Program-made: the position numbers and the translations under genes
Notes under the pieces: generated by a model
The model's input: the letters and a program-made list of their open reading frames with translations, nothing else
Databases searched by the model: none
Told to the model about the DNA's origin: nothing
From: Streptomyces sp. NK08204
GTDB taxonomy: Bacteria; Actinomycetota; Actinomycetes; Streptomycetales; Streptomycetaceae
Direction of reading: 5' to 3'
DNA length: 64,000 nucleotides
Assembly (NCBI RefSeq): GCF_020400585.1
Contig: NZ_JAINVF010000009.1
Span: 1-64,000 of the forward strand
Part shown: in pieces, positions 8,718 through 17,189 of the stretch
Position numbering within the stretch: the stretch's first letter is position 1
Layout of the letters: each line of letters begins with the position of its first letter

Positions 8718-9593
8718 GTGCGGTACCGCACCCTTGGCGGCCTGAAGGTGAGCGCGGTCGGGCTGGGCGCCATGCCGCTGTCGATCGAGGGCCGCCCGGA
8801 CGAGGAACGCGCCCTCGCCACGGTCCACGCGGCGCTGGAGGCGGGCGTGACCCTGCTCGACACCGCCGACTCCTACCACCTTCCGGGCCAGGACCCCGGC
8901 CACAACGAACTCCTGCTGGCCCGCGCGCTCGCCGCGTACGGCGGCGACACCGACGGCGTGCTGGTCGCGACCAAGGGCGGCCGGGGCAGACCGGCGGACG
9001 GCAGCTGGACGGTGACGGGCACACCGGCCCATCTCAGGGCGGCGGCCGAGGCCTCCCTGAAGCGGCTCGGCGTCGAGGCCATCGGCCTCTACCAACTCCA
9101 CAAGCCCGACCCTGCCGTGCCGTTCGAGGACTCCGTGGGCGCGTTGCGCGACCTCCTCGACGAGGGCAAGATCCGCCTGGCCGGCCTCTCCAACGTCACC
9201 ACGGAGCAGATCCGCCGCGCCCACGCGATCCTCGGCGACCGCCTGGTGTCCGTGCAGAACCGCTACTCCCCCGAGATCCGCGACAGTGACCCGCAGCTGC
9301 GCCTGTGCGCGGAGCTGGGACTGGCCTTCCTGCCCTGGAGCCCCCTGGGCGGCATCTCGCGCAGCTCGCTGGACGGGCCGTCGGGGCAGGGGCCGGACCC
9401 GCGCTACGCCGCGTTCCACGAGGTGGCCCACGACCGCGCCGTCAGCCCCCAGCAGGTCTGTCTTTCCTGGCTGCTGTCCCTCTCCCCCACCGTGATCCCC
9501 ATCCCGGGCGCCAGCCGCCCGCAGACGATCCGGGACTCGGCTCTGGCGGCGGAACTGGAGCTGACCGAGGAGGAACTGGCGAGGCTGCCCTAG
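8718..9593 (+). CDS. aldo/keto reductase
   Basis: A 291-residue NADPH-dependent oxidoreductase of the AKR superfamily. It begins VRYRTLGGLKVSAVGLGAMP and has the catalytic Asp/Tyr region TLLDTADSYH, a Lys in VLVATKGG, and the strand IGLYQLHKPD. The cofactor loop IPGASRPQTI comes near the C-terminus. The GTG start lies one base after the epimerase stop, with GGAAAGGA eight bases upstream. Its stop TAG overlaps the stop TAG of the convergent DUF2127 gene (CTAG at 9590-9593). The substrate is unknown; co-transcription with an SDR enzyme suggests sequential redox steps. Confidence 0.92.
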   Translation: MRYRTLGGLKVSAVGLGAMPLSIEGRPDEERALATVHAALEAGVTLLDTADSYHLPGQDPGHNELLLARALAAYGGDTDGVLVATKGGRGRPADGSWTVTGTPAHLRAAAEASLKRLGVEAIGLYQLHKPDPAVPFEDSVGALRDLLDEGKIRLAGLSNVTTEQIRRAHAILGDRLVSVQNRYSPEIRDSDPQLRLCAELGLAFLPWSPLGGISRSSLDGPSGQGPDPRYAAFHEVAHDRAVSPQQVCLSWLLSLSPTVIPIPGASRPQTIRDSALAAELELTEEELARLP

Positions 9594-10354
9594 ACCATCA
9601 CCCCCGCCGACTCCTCCACCTCCATCAGGGACGCGCTGTGCCGCTCCGCCTCGAAGGCCCTGCGACCGCCGCGCAGGCCGAACAGGCGCTTGGTGAGGGC
9701 GATGTAGAGGACCGCGAGGATGTTGAGGACGAGGGTGGCGATCTTCAGGTAGCTGATCTTCTCGGTGAGTTCGTAGATCTCCAGCGGGAGGAAGGCGGCC
9801 GTCGCGACCACCGTCAGGTACTCCGCCCAGCGCTTGGCGTACCAGAGGCCGACCGCCTCGATCAGTTCGACGAGCGCGTAGGCGAGGAGCACGGCCGCCA
9901 CCAGGAGCAGGGTGCTGTGCTTGTAGCCGAAGGCCTTCTGGATGGACCCGACGACCGGGGAGTGGTCCAGGTCGTAGTGGAAGTGCTTGAAGACCGGGCG
10001 GAGGGCGTCCAGGTACTCGTTGAACAGGCGGCGCACCGCGTCCTGGCTGTTGCTGAACTTCCACACCGCCGCCGCGACCAGGACGATGAACACGCCCCGC
10101 ACGGCCCGCTCGACGGCCAGGAAGCGCAGGATGAACAGGTCGCGCAGGACCTTGCCGCGCGGCACCAGCGGCGCGTCCGCGGCCGGCCCCGAGCCGTGCG
10201 GCTCGCCCAGCACGAAGTCGCCGCAGCGCAGACAGCGCCACACCTCGCCGAGCGCGGTCTGGGCGTGCAGCCTTATCCGCAGCCGCGGGTCGTCCGGCGC
10301 GTAGGTGACGTGCCCCTTGCGCGCGCAGGTGCGCCGGTCCCAGTCGATCTTCAT
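9590..10354 (-). CDS. DUF2127-type integral membrane protein
   Basis: A 254-residue protein with an N-terminal cytoplasmic segment carrying paired cysteines (CARKGH and CLRCGD), which may form a small zinc site. It is followed by about four membrane helices: FIVLVAAAVWKF, LLLVAAVLLAYALVELIEAVGLW, VVATAAFLPLEIYEL and IATLVLNILAVLYIAL. The VELIEAVGLWYAKRWAEYLT stretch is typical of DUF2127 (COG4331) proteins. Function is unknown. ATG at 10354 is chosen because GGAGG (10368-10364) is nine bases upstream; an in-frame ATG at 10369 lacks a site. It converges on the aldo/keto reductase gene. Confidence 0.85.
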   Translation of the reverse strand: MKIDWDRRTCARKGHVTYAPDDPRLRIRLHAQTALGEVWRCLRCGDFVLGEPHGSGPAADAPLVPRGKVLRDLFILRFLAVERAVRGVFIVLVAAAVWKFSNSQDAVRRLFNEYLDALRPVFKHFHYDLDHSPVVGSIQKAFGYKHSTLLLVAAVLLAYALVELIEAVGLWYAKRWAEYLTVVATAAFLPLEIYELTEKISYLKIATLVLNILAVLYIALTKRLFGLRGGRRAFEAERHSASLMEVEESAGVMV

Positions 10355-10405
10355 CCCCCGTGCCTCCATGCAGGTACTGACTCACACGTACTGACGCCAC
10401 GCACG

Positions 10406-10440
10406 AACGTGCCGTTCCGGTTGATCCGGAGCGGCACGTT
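10406..10440. terminator. hairpin after the MFS gene
   Basis: Inverted arms AACGTGCCGTTCCGG and CCGGAGCGGCACGTT surround a TTGAT loop, with one G-T pair. It lies 3' of the leftward MFS gene and before the DUF2127 gene. There is no long U-tract, as is common in Streptomyces. Confidence 0.75.
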
Positions 10441-10461
10441 AGCTGATGGGAACGGGGGCGG

Positions 10462-12177
10462 TCAGCCGGCCGGGGTCCGCGCCGGTTCCTTGCCGCCTTC
10501 CCTCCGCTCTTCCTTCACCTCGGGCACCTCGGGCACCTCGGGTGCGGCGGCCTCCCGGCGCGGCAGCAGGACCGCGACCAGGACGGTGCCGATGCCGAGG
10601 ACCACCGCGCCGACCAGGCTGGTGCGGGCCACCGCGTCGGAGAAGGAGGAGCCGACCGCGTCGGCCATCTGCCGGGCGCCGACGGCGAGTTCGGCGGCCT
10701 GCTGCTTGAGCTGCGCGGCCTGCTGCGGGTCCTTTGCGTGCGCCGCCTGCGCGGCGAGTCGGTGGGCCTTCTCGCCGATGCCCTGGGCGACGGCGTACCC
10801 GGCGCCGACCGAGTCCTGCGCGGTGTCCCGGGCGCTCGCCGGGAGCCTGCTGCCGGCGGTGGCGTCGCTCAGGTGGTTGCTGTACGACGTGGCGAGCAGC
10901 GAGCCCAGGATCGCGATGCCGAGGGAGCCGCCCAGCTCCAGCGAGGTGTCGTTGACCGCGCCGCCGACGCCCAGCTCGAACTCCGGGAAGGCGCCCATGA
11001 TCGCGTCGGTGCAGGGCGAGAGGGCGAGGCCGATGGCCAGGCCGAGGATGATCAGGGGTGTCACGAAGTCGGCGTACGTCGAAGCCGCGTCCACCCGCGC
11101 CAGCAGGGCCAGCGCGGTCGTACCGGCGACCATGCCCGCGGTGACGGTCCACTTCATGCCGAAGCGCGGGGTGAGCACGCCGGTCAGCGCCGAACCGACG
11201 AAGACCGCGCCGGCCAGCGGCAGCATGCGGACGCCGGTCTCCAGGGCGTCGTAGCCGAGGACGAACTGCAGGTGCTGGGTCAGGTAGTAGAACGCGCCGA
11301 AGACGGCGAGGAAGAACAGCGCGACGGCGAGGTTGGAGCCCGCGAAGCGGCGGGCGGTGAAGCGGCGCACGTCCAGGATCGGGCGGGGGTGGCGCAGCTC
11401 CCAGGCGATGAAGGCGGCCAGGCCCACGCCCGCGACGACCGCCGCCGTGATCGCCTTGGCGCCCCAGCCGAAGTGCGGGCCCTCAATGATCATGTAGACC
11501 AGCGAGCCGGTCCAGATCACCGACAGCAGCCCGCCGACGTAGTCGATGCGGTTGTGCTTCCCTTCCGAGCCGCCCGCCCTGGACGGCGGAACGAGCACGA
11601 AGGCGGCGACGAGCGCCACGGCCGCGATGGGCACGTTGATCAGGAAGGTCGAGGACCAGCCGTGGCCGCGCAGCAGGGCTCCGGCGACCACCGGCCCGGC
11701 GGCGATGGCGAGACCGGCGGTGGCGGTCCACAGGGTGATCGCCTTGGCACGTTCGGCCCGCGGGAAGGTGGCGGCGAGCAGCGAGAGCGTGGCGGGCATG
11801 ATGAGCGCCGCGCCGACACCCATCACGGCACGGGCGGCGATGACGGTCGCGGCGCTGCCGGCGAAATAGCCGAAGACGGCGCCCGCGCCGAACACCGTCA
11901 GCCCGAGCACGAGCGCGCCGCGGCGGCTGTACTTGTCGCCGATCGCGCCGAGCAGCAGCATCAGCGCCGCGTACGGGACGGTGTAGCCGTCGATCACCCA
12001 CTGCAGGTCGGCGCTGGACAGGCCGAGGTCCTTCGTCATGTCGGGCGCCGCGACCGTGAGGGCGGTGTTGGCCATCACGATGATCAGCAGGCTCAGGCAG
12101 AGCACGAGCAGCGCCCACCAGCGCCGACCGTAGGGGCGCTCCATCCTTTCGACCGGTTCGGTCATGACGAGTCGCAT
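10462..12177 (-). CDS. MFS drug:H+ antiporter, DHA2 (14-helix) family
   Basis: A 571-residue polytopic exporter. Visible family signatures are motif A LLLGAIGDKYSRRGALVLGL, motif C-like GLAIAAGPVVAGALL and the pattern of 14 hydrophobic segments. The C-terminal cytoplasmic tail is rich in Glu, Lys and Pro. It is probably a proton-coupled efflux pump for toxic small molecules. ATG at 12177 follows AAGGAAGG. The gene is divergent from a TetR gene, and the shared promoter region carries two identical-type operators, so induction by the substrate through TetR release is likely. Confidence 0.93.
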   Translation of the reverse strand: MRLVMTEPVERMERPYGRRWWALLVLCLSLLIIVMANTALTVAAPDMTKDLGLSSADLQWVIDGYTVPYAALMLLLGAIGDKYSRRGALVLGLTVFGAGAVFGYFAGSAATVIAARAVMGVGAALIMPATLSLLAATFPRAERAKAITLWTATAGLAIAAGPVVAGALLRGHGWSSTFLINVPIAAVALVAAFVLVPPSRAGGSEGKHNRIDYVGGLLSVIWTGSLVYMIIEGPHFGWGAKAITAAVVAGVGLAAFIAWELRHPRPILDVRRFTARRFAGSNLAVALFFLAVFGAFYYLTQHLQFVLGYDALETGVRMLPLAGAVFVGSALTGVLTPRFGMKWTVTAGMVAGTTALALLARVDAASTYADFVTPLIILGLAIGLALSPCTDAIMGAFPEFELGVGGAVNDTSLELGGSLGIAILGSLLATSYSNHLSDATAGSRLPASARDTAQDSVGAGYAVAQGIGEKAHRLAAQAAHAKDPQQAAQLKQQAAELAVGARQMADAVGSSFSDAVARTSLVGAVVLGIGTVLVAVLLPRREAAAPEVPEVPEVKEERREGGKEPARTPAG

Positions 12178-12210
12178 GGCAGGGGTCGCCTTCCTTGATG
12201 CACGACGGTG

Positions 12211-12228
12211 TTGCACATCAATGTGCAA
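12211..12228. promoter_or_regulatory. TetR operator 1
   Basis: TTGCACATCAATGTGCAA has perfect 7-bp arms (TTGCACA/TGTGCAA). It lies between the divergent MFS and tetR genes and repeats at 12257-12274 with a centre distance of 46 bp. Confidence 0.8.
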
Positions 12229-12256
12229 TTACACAACCATGCGCAAATGTACGCCG

Positions 12257-12274
12257 TTGCACATCACTGTGCAA
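12257..12274. promoter_or_regulatory. TetR operator 2
   Basis: TTGCACATCACTGTGCAA has the same 7-bp arms as operator 1 and ends 19 bp before the tetR start, so it would give autorepression. Confidence 0.8.
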
Positions 12275-12293
12275 GTCAGGAAGGACGTGCAGA

Positions 12294-12929
12294 ATGGCCG
12301 TCATGACCACGGGCAACACCAGCCGCGCCGACGCCAACCGGCGCCGCATCCTCGACGTCGCCCTCGCCGAGCTGCTACGCGACCCCGACGCCTCCATGGA
12401 CCAGATCGCACGCGCCGCGGGAGTCGTACGGCGGACCGTGTACGGCCACTTCCCGAGCCGCGAGGCGCTGATCAGCACGCTGGTCGACGGGGCGGTCGAA
12501 GCGCTGGCGGAGGCGGACGCGAGGGCCCGGGAAGGGGTCGCCGACCCGGCGGAGGCGGTGGCCCGGTCGGTGCTCGCCGTCTGGGAGATCGCCGACCGTT
12601 ACCGGCTGCTGGTCGCCCTGGCCCAGCGCACGGTCACCGTGCAGGGCATCCGCGAGCGTCTCGCCCCCTTGCGCGAGAACACGGTCCGGCTGCTGCAGCG
12701 CGGCCTGGACGAGGGCGTCTTCCGTTCTCCCCTGCCCGCGCCTGCCCTCGCCTACGTCCACGAGCAGATGCTGTTCGCGGTGACGGAGGCGGTGAACGAC
12801 GGGTTGGTGGCAGCGCAGGAGGCGGGCCGCTCGGCCGCGGTCACGGCGCTGACCGCGGCGGGCGTGCCCGCCTCCACGGCCGCCGCGCTGGTGGCCGGGG
12901 TGAGTGAGGACAAGAAGCCGGACGGCTGA
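12294..12929 (+). CDS. TetR-family repressor of the adjacent MFS pump
   Basis: A 211-residue TetR regulator. The HTH is near residues 15-60 (ILDVALAELLR, DQIARAAGVVRRTVYGHFPSREAL), and an all-helical ligand domain follows. ATG at 12294 has GGAAGG nine bases upstream; the longer open frame upstream runs through the operators and is not coding. It is divergent from the DHA2 exporter and very probably binds the two TTGCACA-type palindromes between them. The last 37 bases of the gene are the start of a 200-bp tandem duplication, so a second copy of its 3' end sits 200 bp downstream. Confidence 0.92.
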   Translation: MAVMTTGNTSRADANRRRILDVALAELLRDPDASMDQIARAAGVVRRTVYGHFPSREALISTLVDGAVEALAEADARAREGVADPAEAVARSVLAVWEIADRYRLLVALAQRTVTVQGIRERLAPLRENTVRLLQRGLDEGVFRSPLPAPALAYVHEQMLFAVTEAVNDGLVAAQEAGRSAAVTALTAAGVPASTAAALVAGVSEDKKPDG

Positions 12930-12967
12930 GTGAACGGGGCAGACTCAGCCGCCCGGCGGCGGTGACC

Positions 12968-13004
12968 GGACGCCCTGCCCGGGTTCAGGCGGGGCCGGAC
13001 GTCC
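12968..13004. terminator. terminator hairpin, copy 1 (two mismatches)
   Basis: Arms GGACGCCCTGCCC (12968-12980) and GGGCCGGACGTCC (12992-13004) pair except at two positions. Both mismatches are where this copy differs from copy 2. Confidence 0.6.
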
Positions 13005-13167
13005 GGAGTATGTGCGGACCTGTACGAGGCAGGCCCGCTTGTGCGGGTCAGGCCTTCGCCAGCGCTCCGTCCCGCGGCTCGGGGAGCTCGGCGGCCGGGG
13101 TGAGTGAGGACAAGAAGCCGGACGGCTGAGTGAACGGGGCAGACTCAGCCGCCCGGCGGCGGTGACC

Positions 13168-13204
13168 GGACGCCCGGCCCGGGTTCAGGCGGGGCCGGGC
13201 GTCC
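13168..13204. terminator. terminator hairpin, copy 2 (perfect stem)
   Basis: Arms GGACGCCCGGCCC (13168-13180) and GGGCCGGGCGTCC (13192-13204) form a perfect 13-bp stem. It is next to the 3' end of the dicarboxylate carrier gene and would terminate either strand. Confidence 0.75.
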
Positions 13205-13247
13205 GGAGTATGTGCGGACCTGTACGAGGCAGGCCCGCTTGTGCGGG

Positions 13248-14639
13248 TCAGGCCTTCGCCAGCGCTCCGTCCCGCGGCTCGGGGAGCTCGGCGGCCGTCG
13301 GCTCGGCCGCGTCGTCCAGCTGGGTCGTCTCGTCGAAGGGCAGCTCGCCGGCGAGGACCCGCCGGACCCGGTCCCGGTCGATCTCCTTCGTCCAGGTACC
13401 CACCAGCACGGTGGCCACCGCGTTGCCGGCGAAGTTCGTCAGCGCCCGCGCCTCGCTCATGAACCGGTCGATACCGACGATCAGGCCGACGCCGTCGACC
13501 AGCGCGGGCTTGTGCGACTGCAGACCGCCGGCCAGGGTGGCGAGCCCGGCGCCGCTGACGCCCGCCGCGCCCTTGGAGGCCAGCAGCAGGAAGAGCAGCA
13601 GCGGGATCTGCTCGCCGACGGACATCGGCGTACCGAGCGCGTCGGCGATGTACAGGGACGCCATGGTCATGTAGATCATGGTGCCGTCGAGGTTGAAGGA
13701 GTAGCCGGTCGGCACGGTGATGCCGACGACCGGCCTGCTGACGCCCAGGTGCTCCATCTTCGCGATCAGCCGCGGCAGCGCGGACTCGGAGGAAGAGGTG
13801 GAAAGGATCAGCAGGAACTCGCGGGCGAGGTACTTGAACAGCGACAGGACGTTCACTCCGGCGACGACCCGCAGCAGCGCGCCGAGCACGACGAAGACGA
13901 ACAGGAAGCAGGTCACGTAGAAGCCGAGCATCAGCACGGCCAGGCTCTTGAGCGCGTCCAGGCCGGCCGAGCCCGTGACGGCGGCGATGGCGCCGAAGGC
14001 ACCGATCGGCGCGGCCCACATGACCATCGACAGGATGCGGAAGACGAGCCGCTGGACGTGCTCGATGCCGCGCAGCACCGGCTGGCCGACCGGCCCCATG
14101 GCCTGCAGCGCGAACCCGGCGAGCAGCGCGACCAGCAGCGTCTGGAGGACCTGGCCCTCGGTGAAGGCCGAGACGAAGGTCTTCGGGATGATCGACAGCA
14201 CGAAGTCGACCGGCGGCAGCGCGTCGGAGGAGACCTGGTCGTGCCCGGACGCCTTGATGGCGTCGGTGATGTGCAGCCCGTCGCCCGGGTGCAGCACATT
14301 GCCGACGACGAGCCCGATGGCGAGCGCGACGAGCGACATCACCAGGAAGTAGCCGAGGGCGATACCGCCCACGGCCCCCACCCTGGCGGCCTTCCGCACG
14401 GACCCGATGCCGAGCACGATCGTGCAGAAGATGATCGGCGAGATCATCATCTTGATCAGGTTCACGAAGCCCGCGCCCAGCGGCTTCAGCTGCACCGCGG
14501 CGTCGGGCCAGATGAGCCCCACGGCGATACCGAGCGCGACCGCCACGATGACGGCGATGTACAGGTAATGGGTGCGGTCCCGGTGCACAGCGGGTGCAGC
14601 GGGTGCGGCAGGTGCCGTGTCGGGGGTGCTGGCGGCCAC
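13248..14639 (-). CDS. dctA: C4-dicarboxylate/proton (DAACS family) symporter
   Basis: A 463-residue secondary carrier of the DctA/GltP family. Typical motifs are FVNLIKMMISPIIFCTIVLG near residue 60, the serine-rich re-entrant loop ILSTSSSESALPRLI, and the substrate-binding PTGYSFNLDGTMIYM. GAAGVSGAGLATL and the ALTNFAGNAVATV region follow. It imports succinate, fumarate or malate with protons. The GTG start at 14639 follows AAGGAGG. It is divergent from a CitA/DcuS-type sensor kinase operon, which strongly suggests regulation by dicarboxylates. Its last 16 or so codons lie in a tandem duplication. Confidence 0.93.
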   Translation of the reverse strand: MAASTPDTAPAAPAAPAVHRDRTHYLYIAVIVAVALGIAVGLIWPDAAVQLKPLGAGFVNLIKMMISPIIFCTIVLGIGSVRKAARVGAVGGIALGYFLVMSLVALAIGLVVGNVLHPGDGLHITDAIKASGHDQVSSDALPPVDFVLSIIPKTFVSAFTEGQVLQTLLVALLAGFALQAMGPVGQPVLRGIEHVQRLVFRILSMVMWAAPIGAFGAIAAVTGSAGLDALKSLAVLMLGFYVTCFLFVFVVLGALLRVVAGVNVLSLFKYLAREFLLILSTSSSESALPRLIAKMEHLGVSRPVVGITVPTGYSFNLDGTMIYMTMASLYIADALGTPMSVGEQIPLLLFLLLASKGAAGVSGAGLATLAGGLQSHKPALVDGVGLIVGIDRFMSEARALTNFAGNAVATVLVGTWTKEIDRDRVRRVLAGELPFDETTQLDDAAEPTAAELPEPRDGALAKA

Positions 14640-14754
14640 GACTGCCCTCCTTGACGTCTTCGTCGGTGAACAACCGGCGTGCGGCTCACGTCCGGGCGTT
14701 GCTGGGGAATGCCGTGACTATCTCCCGCCCTGTGAGGGCGGTCACCCTTCCGTT

Positions 14755-14798
14755 CATTTAGTTCACGTGCCCCGCGGCCCACGGGGCACATTTAGTTC
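14755..14798. promoter_or_regulatory. paired direct repeats flanking a hairpin, candidate response-regulator sites
   Basis: CATTTAGTTC occurs at 14755-14764 and again at 14789-14798, 34 bp apart. Between them is a perfect 7-bp inverted repeat (GTGCCCC/GGGGCAC, 14767-14789). The boxes are AT-rich in a GC-rich setting and lie between the carrier and the two-component operon. Confidence 0.5.
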
Positions 14799-14827
14799 CC
14801 GGCCGGCCGGAGAGGCACACTGCTGAC

Positions 14828-16447
14828 ATGCGCTTTCCCACCCTCCGCCGACCGCGCAGCCTGGCGGGCCAGCTCTTCGCCATGCAGGCCGTGCTGCTCG
14901 CGGTGGTGGTGGCCGGCTACGCGCTGTTCACGTACGTCAACGACCAGCGGCAGGCGGTGCACGCGGCGACCGGCCGGGCGAGCGCGGTGGCCCGCACCAT
15001 CGCCGACTCCCCCGCGGTCCGCACCGCGGTCCGCACCGCCGACCCCAGCGCTCAGCTCCAGCCGTACGCCCTCCAGGTCACCCGGGACGCGGACGTCGAC
15101 TTCGTCACGATCATGAATCCCTCCGGCATCCGCTGGACCCACCCCGACCGCAGGCAGATCGGCAAACGCTTCCTCGGCCACATCGGCCCCGCCCAGCACG
15201 GCCGCACTTTCACCGAGACGTACACCGGCACGCTCGGCCCGTCCGTGCGCGCGGTGACGCCCGTCGAGGAGGACGGCCGTGTGGTCGCCCTGGTGAGTGC
15301 AGGCATCAGGGTGGAGGCGATCAGCCGCCGGGCGCAGGACCAGGTCACCGCCCTGCTCGGGGTCGCGGGCGGCGTGCTGCTGCTGGGCGCGGTCGGCACG
15401 TACGTCATCAACGCCCGGCTGCGCCGCCACACCCACGGGATGAACGCGGCCGAGCTGAGCCGGATGCACGACTACCACCAGGCGGCCCTGCACGCGGTCC
15501 GTGAGGGCCTGCTGATGCTGGACGGGCAGTACAGGGTGGCGCTGATCAACGACGGCGGCCGGGAGCTGCTGGGCGTGGGCGACGAGGAGGACGTGGTGGG
15601 CCGTTCCGTGGCGGACCTCGGCCTGCCCGCCCCGCTGACGGGCGCGTTGCTGGCCTCCGGGCCGCGGGTGGACGAGGTGCACCTGACCGCGACCCGGGTG
15701 CTGGTGGTGAACACCTCACCGGTGTCGGGCGGAGAACGCCGCGGCACGGTGGCGACCCTGCGCGATGTCACCGAACTCCAATCGCTGATGGGCGAGTTGG
15801 ACTCGGAGCGGGGTTTCACGCAGGCGCTGCGCTCCCAGGCGCACGAGGCCGCGAACCGGCTCCACACGGTCGTCTCGCTGATCGAACTGGGCCGCGCCGA
15901 GGAGGCGGTGGAGTTCGCGACGGCGGAACTGGAACTGGCACAGGCCCTCACCGACCAGGTGGTGGCGGCGGTGAGCGAGCCGGTGCTGGCGGCTCTGCTG
16001 CTGGGCAAGACGGCGCAGGCGAACGAGCGGGGCGTGGAGCTGGTGGTGTCCCCGGACAGCCGCCTCGACGACGGACTGCTGCCCGGGAGTCTGTCCGCGC
16101 GTGACCTGGTGACGATCCTCGGCAACCTCATCGACAACGCGGTGGACGCGGCGCAGGGCAGCGTACGGGCACGGGTCACGGTGACGGCGTACGCGTCGGA
16201 CACCGACCTGGTGATGCGCGTGTCCGACACCGGCCCGGGGGTCGACTCGGCCCACGCCGGCCTGGTATTCCAGCGGGGGTTCTCGACGAAGCCCGCCGGG
16301 CCGGGCGGGCGCGGCCTGGGACTGGCCCTGGTACAGCAGGCGGTGACACGGCACGAGGGGACGCTGAGCGTGACGGAGGCCGAGGAGGGCGGCGCGGTGT
16401 TCGAGGTGCGGCTGCCGCTGCGCACGGCGGTGGGTGACGGCGCATGA
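14828..16447 (+). CDS. CitA/DcuS-type sensor histidine kinase
   Basis: A 539-residue membrane kinase. A first membrane helix (FAMQAVLLAVVVAGYALFTYV, about residues 17-37) precedes an extracytoplasmic PASp sensor domain. A second helix (VAGGVLLLGAVGTYVI, about 179-194), a cytoplasmic PAS domain and the kinase core follow. The phosphoacceptor is His near residue 339 in SQAHEAANRLHTVVSLIELG, matching the CitA/DcuS H-box. The ATP-binding region has LIDNAVDAAQ and GGRGLGLALV. It probably senses citrate or C4-dicarboxylates, given the divergent DctA-type carrier. Its stop overlaps the regulator's start (ATGA). Confidence 0.93.
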   Translation: MRFPTLRRPRSLAGQLFAMQAVLLAVVVAGYALFTYVNDQRQAVHAATGRASAVARTIADSPAVRTAVRTADPSAQLQPYALQVTRDADVDFVTIMNPSGIRWTHPDRRQIGKRFLGHIGPAQHGRTFTETYTGTLGPSVRAVTPVEEDGRVVALVSAGIRVEAISRRAQDQVTALLGVAGGVLLLGAVGTYVINARLRRHTHGMNAAELSRMHDYHQAALHAVREGLLMLDGQYRVALINDGGRELLGVGDEEDVVGRSVADLGLPAPLTGALLASGPRVDEVHLTATRVLVVNTSPVSGGERRGTVATLRDVTELQSLMGELDSERGFTQALRSQAHEAANRLHTVVSLIELGRAEEAVEFATAELELAQALTDQVVAAVSEPVLAALLLGKTAQANERGVELVVSPDSRLDDGLLPGSLSARDLVTILGNLIDNAVDAAQGSVRARVTVTAYASDTDLVMRVSDTGPGVDSAHAGLVFQRGFSTKPAGPGGRGLGLALVQQAVTRHEGTLSVTEAEEGGAVFEVRLPLRTAVGDGA

Positions 16448-17154
16448 CGAACGGGCGGCAGACGGCCGACCAGTCGCGGCCGATCAGGGTCCTCGTCGTG
16501 GAGGACGACCCGGTCACCGCGGACGCGCACGTGCTCTACGTCGGCCGGGTGCCGGGGTTCGTGGCGGTGGGCAAGGCGCACACGGGGGCGGAGGCGCGGA
16601 GGTTCCTGGACCGTACGCCGGTGGACCTGCTGCTGCTGGACCTGCACCTGCCGGATGTGCACGGCCTGCAGCTGGCGCGGTCGCTGCGGGCGGCGGGGCA
16701 TCATGCCGACGTCATAGCGGTGACGTCCGCACGGGACCTGGCCGTGGTCCGGGAGGGTGTCTCGCTGGGCGTCGTCCAGTACGTCCTGAAGCCGTTCACG
16801 TTCGCCACCCTGCGGGACCGGCTGGCGCGGTACGCCGAGTTCCGCGGCGCGGCGGGAGAGGCGAGCGGGCAGGACGAGGTGGACCGGGCACTGGCGGCCC
16901 TGCGCGCGCCGTCACCTGCGGCGCTGCCGAAGGGATTGAGCGGGCCGACGCTGGAGCGGGTGACTTCGGCCCTGCGGGAGGCAAAGGAGGGGCTCACGGC
17001 GGCGGGGGTCGCGGTGACCGTCGGAATCTCCCGGATCACCGCGCGACGGTACCTGGAGCACCTGGTGGAGGCGGGGCGGGCCGAGCGGAAGCCGGTGTAC
17101 GGGCAGGTGGGGAGGCCGGAACTGGTCTATCGGTGGGTGTCTCAGGGGCGGTGA
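16444..17154 (+). CDS. CitB/DcuR-type response regulator
   Basis: A 236-residue regulator. The receiver domain has acidic residues VVEDDPV, phosphoacceptor Asp near residue 66 (LLLLDLHLPD), Thr/Ser in IAVTSA and Lys in VLKPF. The C-terminal domain resembles the wHTH of CitB-family regulators (VGISRITARRYLEHLVEAGRAERKP). It is co-translated with the kinase upstream. It likely activates the divergent dicarboxylate carrier gene; the direct repeats at 14755-14798 are the natural candidate binding sites. Confidence 0.93.
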   Translation: MTNGRQTADQSRPIRVLVVEDDPVTADAHVLYVGRVPGFVAVGKAHTGAEARRFLDRTPVDLLLLDLHLPDVHGLQLARSLRAAGHHADVIAVTSARDLAVVREGVSLGVVQYVLKPFTFATLRDRLARYAEFRGAAGEASGQDEVDRALAALRAPSPAALPKGLSGPTLERVTSALREAKEGLTAAGVAVTVGISRITARRYLEHLVEAGRAERKPVYGQVGRPELVYRWVSQGR

Positions 17155-17189
17155 GGGCCTGGGCGCGGACGCGGGCCTGGACGGCTTAG

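Larger units (their letters stand above)
12893..13297. repeat. 200-bp tandem duplication between convergent genes
   Basis: Bases 12893-13097 and 13093-13297 match over 205 bp with two substitutions, sharing GGCCG at the junction. Each copy holds the end of tetR, the intergenic hairpin, and the end of the dicarboxylate carrier gene. The functional tetR stop is in copy 1 (12927-12929) and the functional carrier stop is in copy 2 (13248-13250). The middle therefore contains an orphan carrier tail and an orphan tetR tail. Confidence 0.97.

Noticed and set aside
13048..14673. 541-residue frame overlapping dctA
   Set aside because: A shifted reading of the carrier gene, lengthened by the tandem duplication; it has Arg/Gly-rich composition and no helices.
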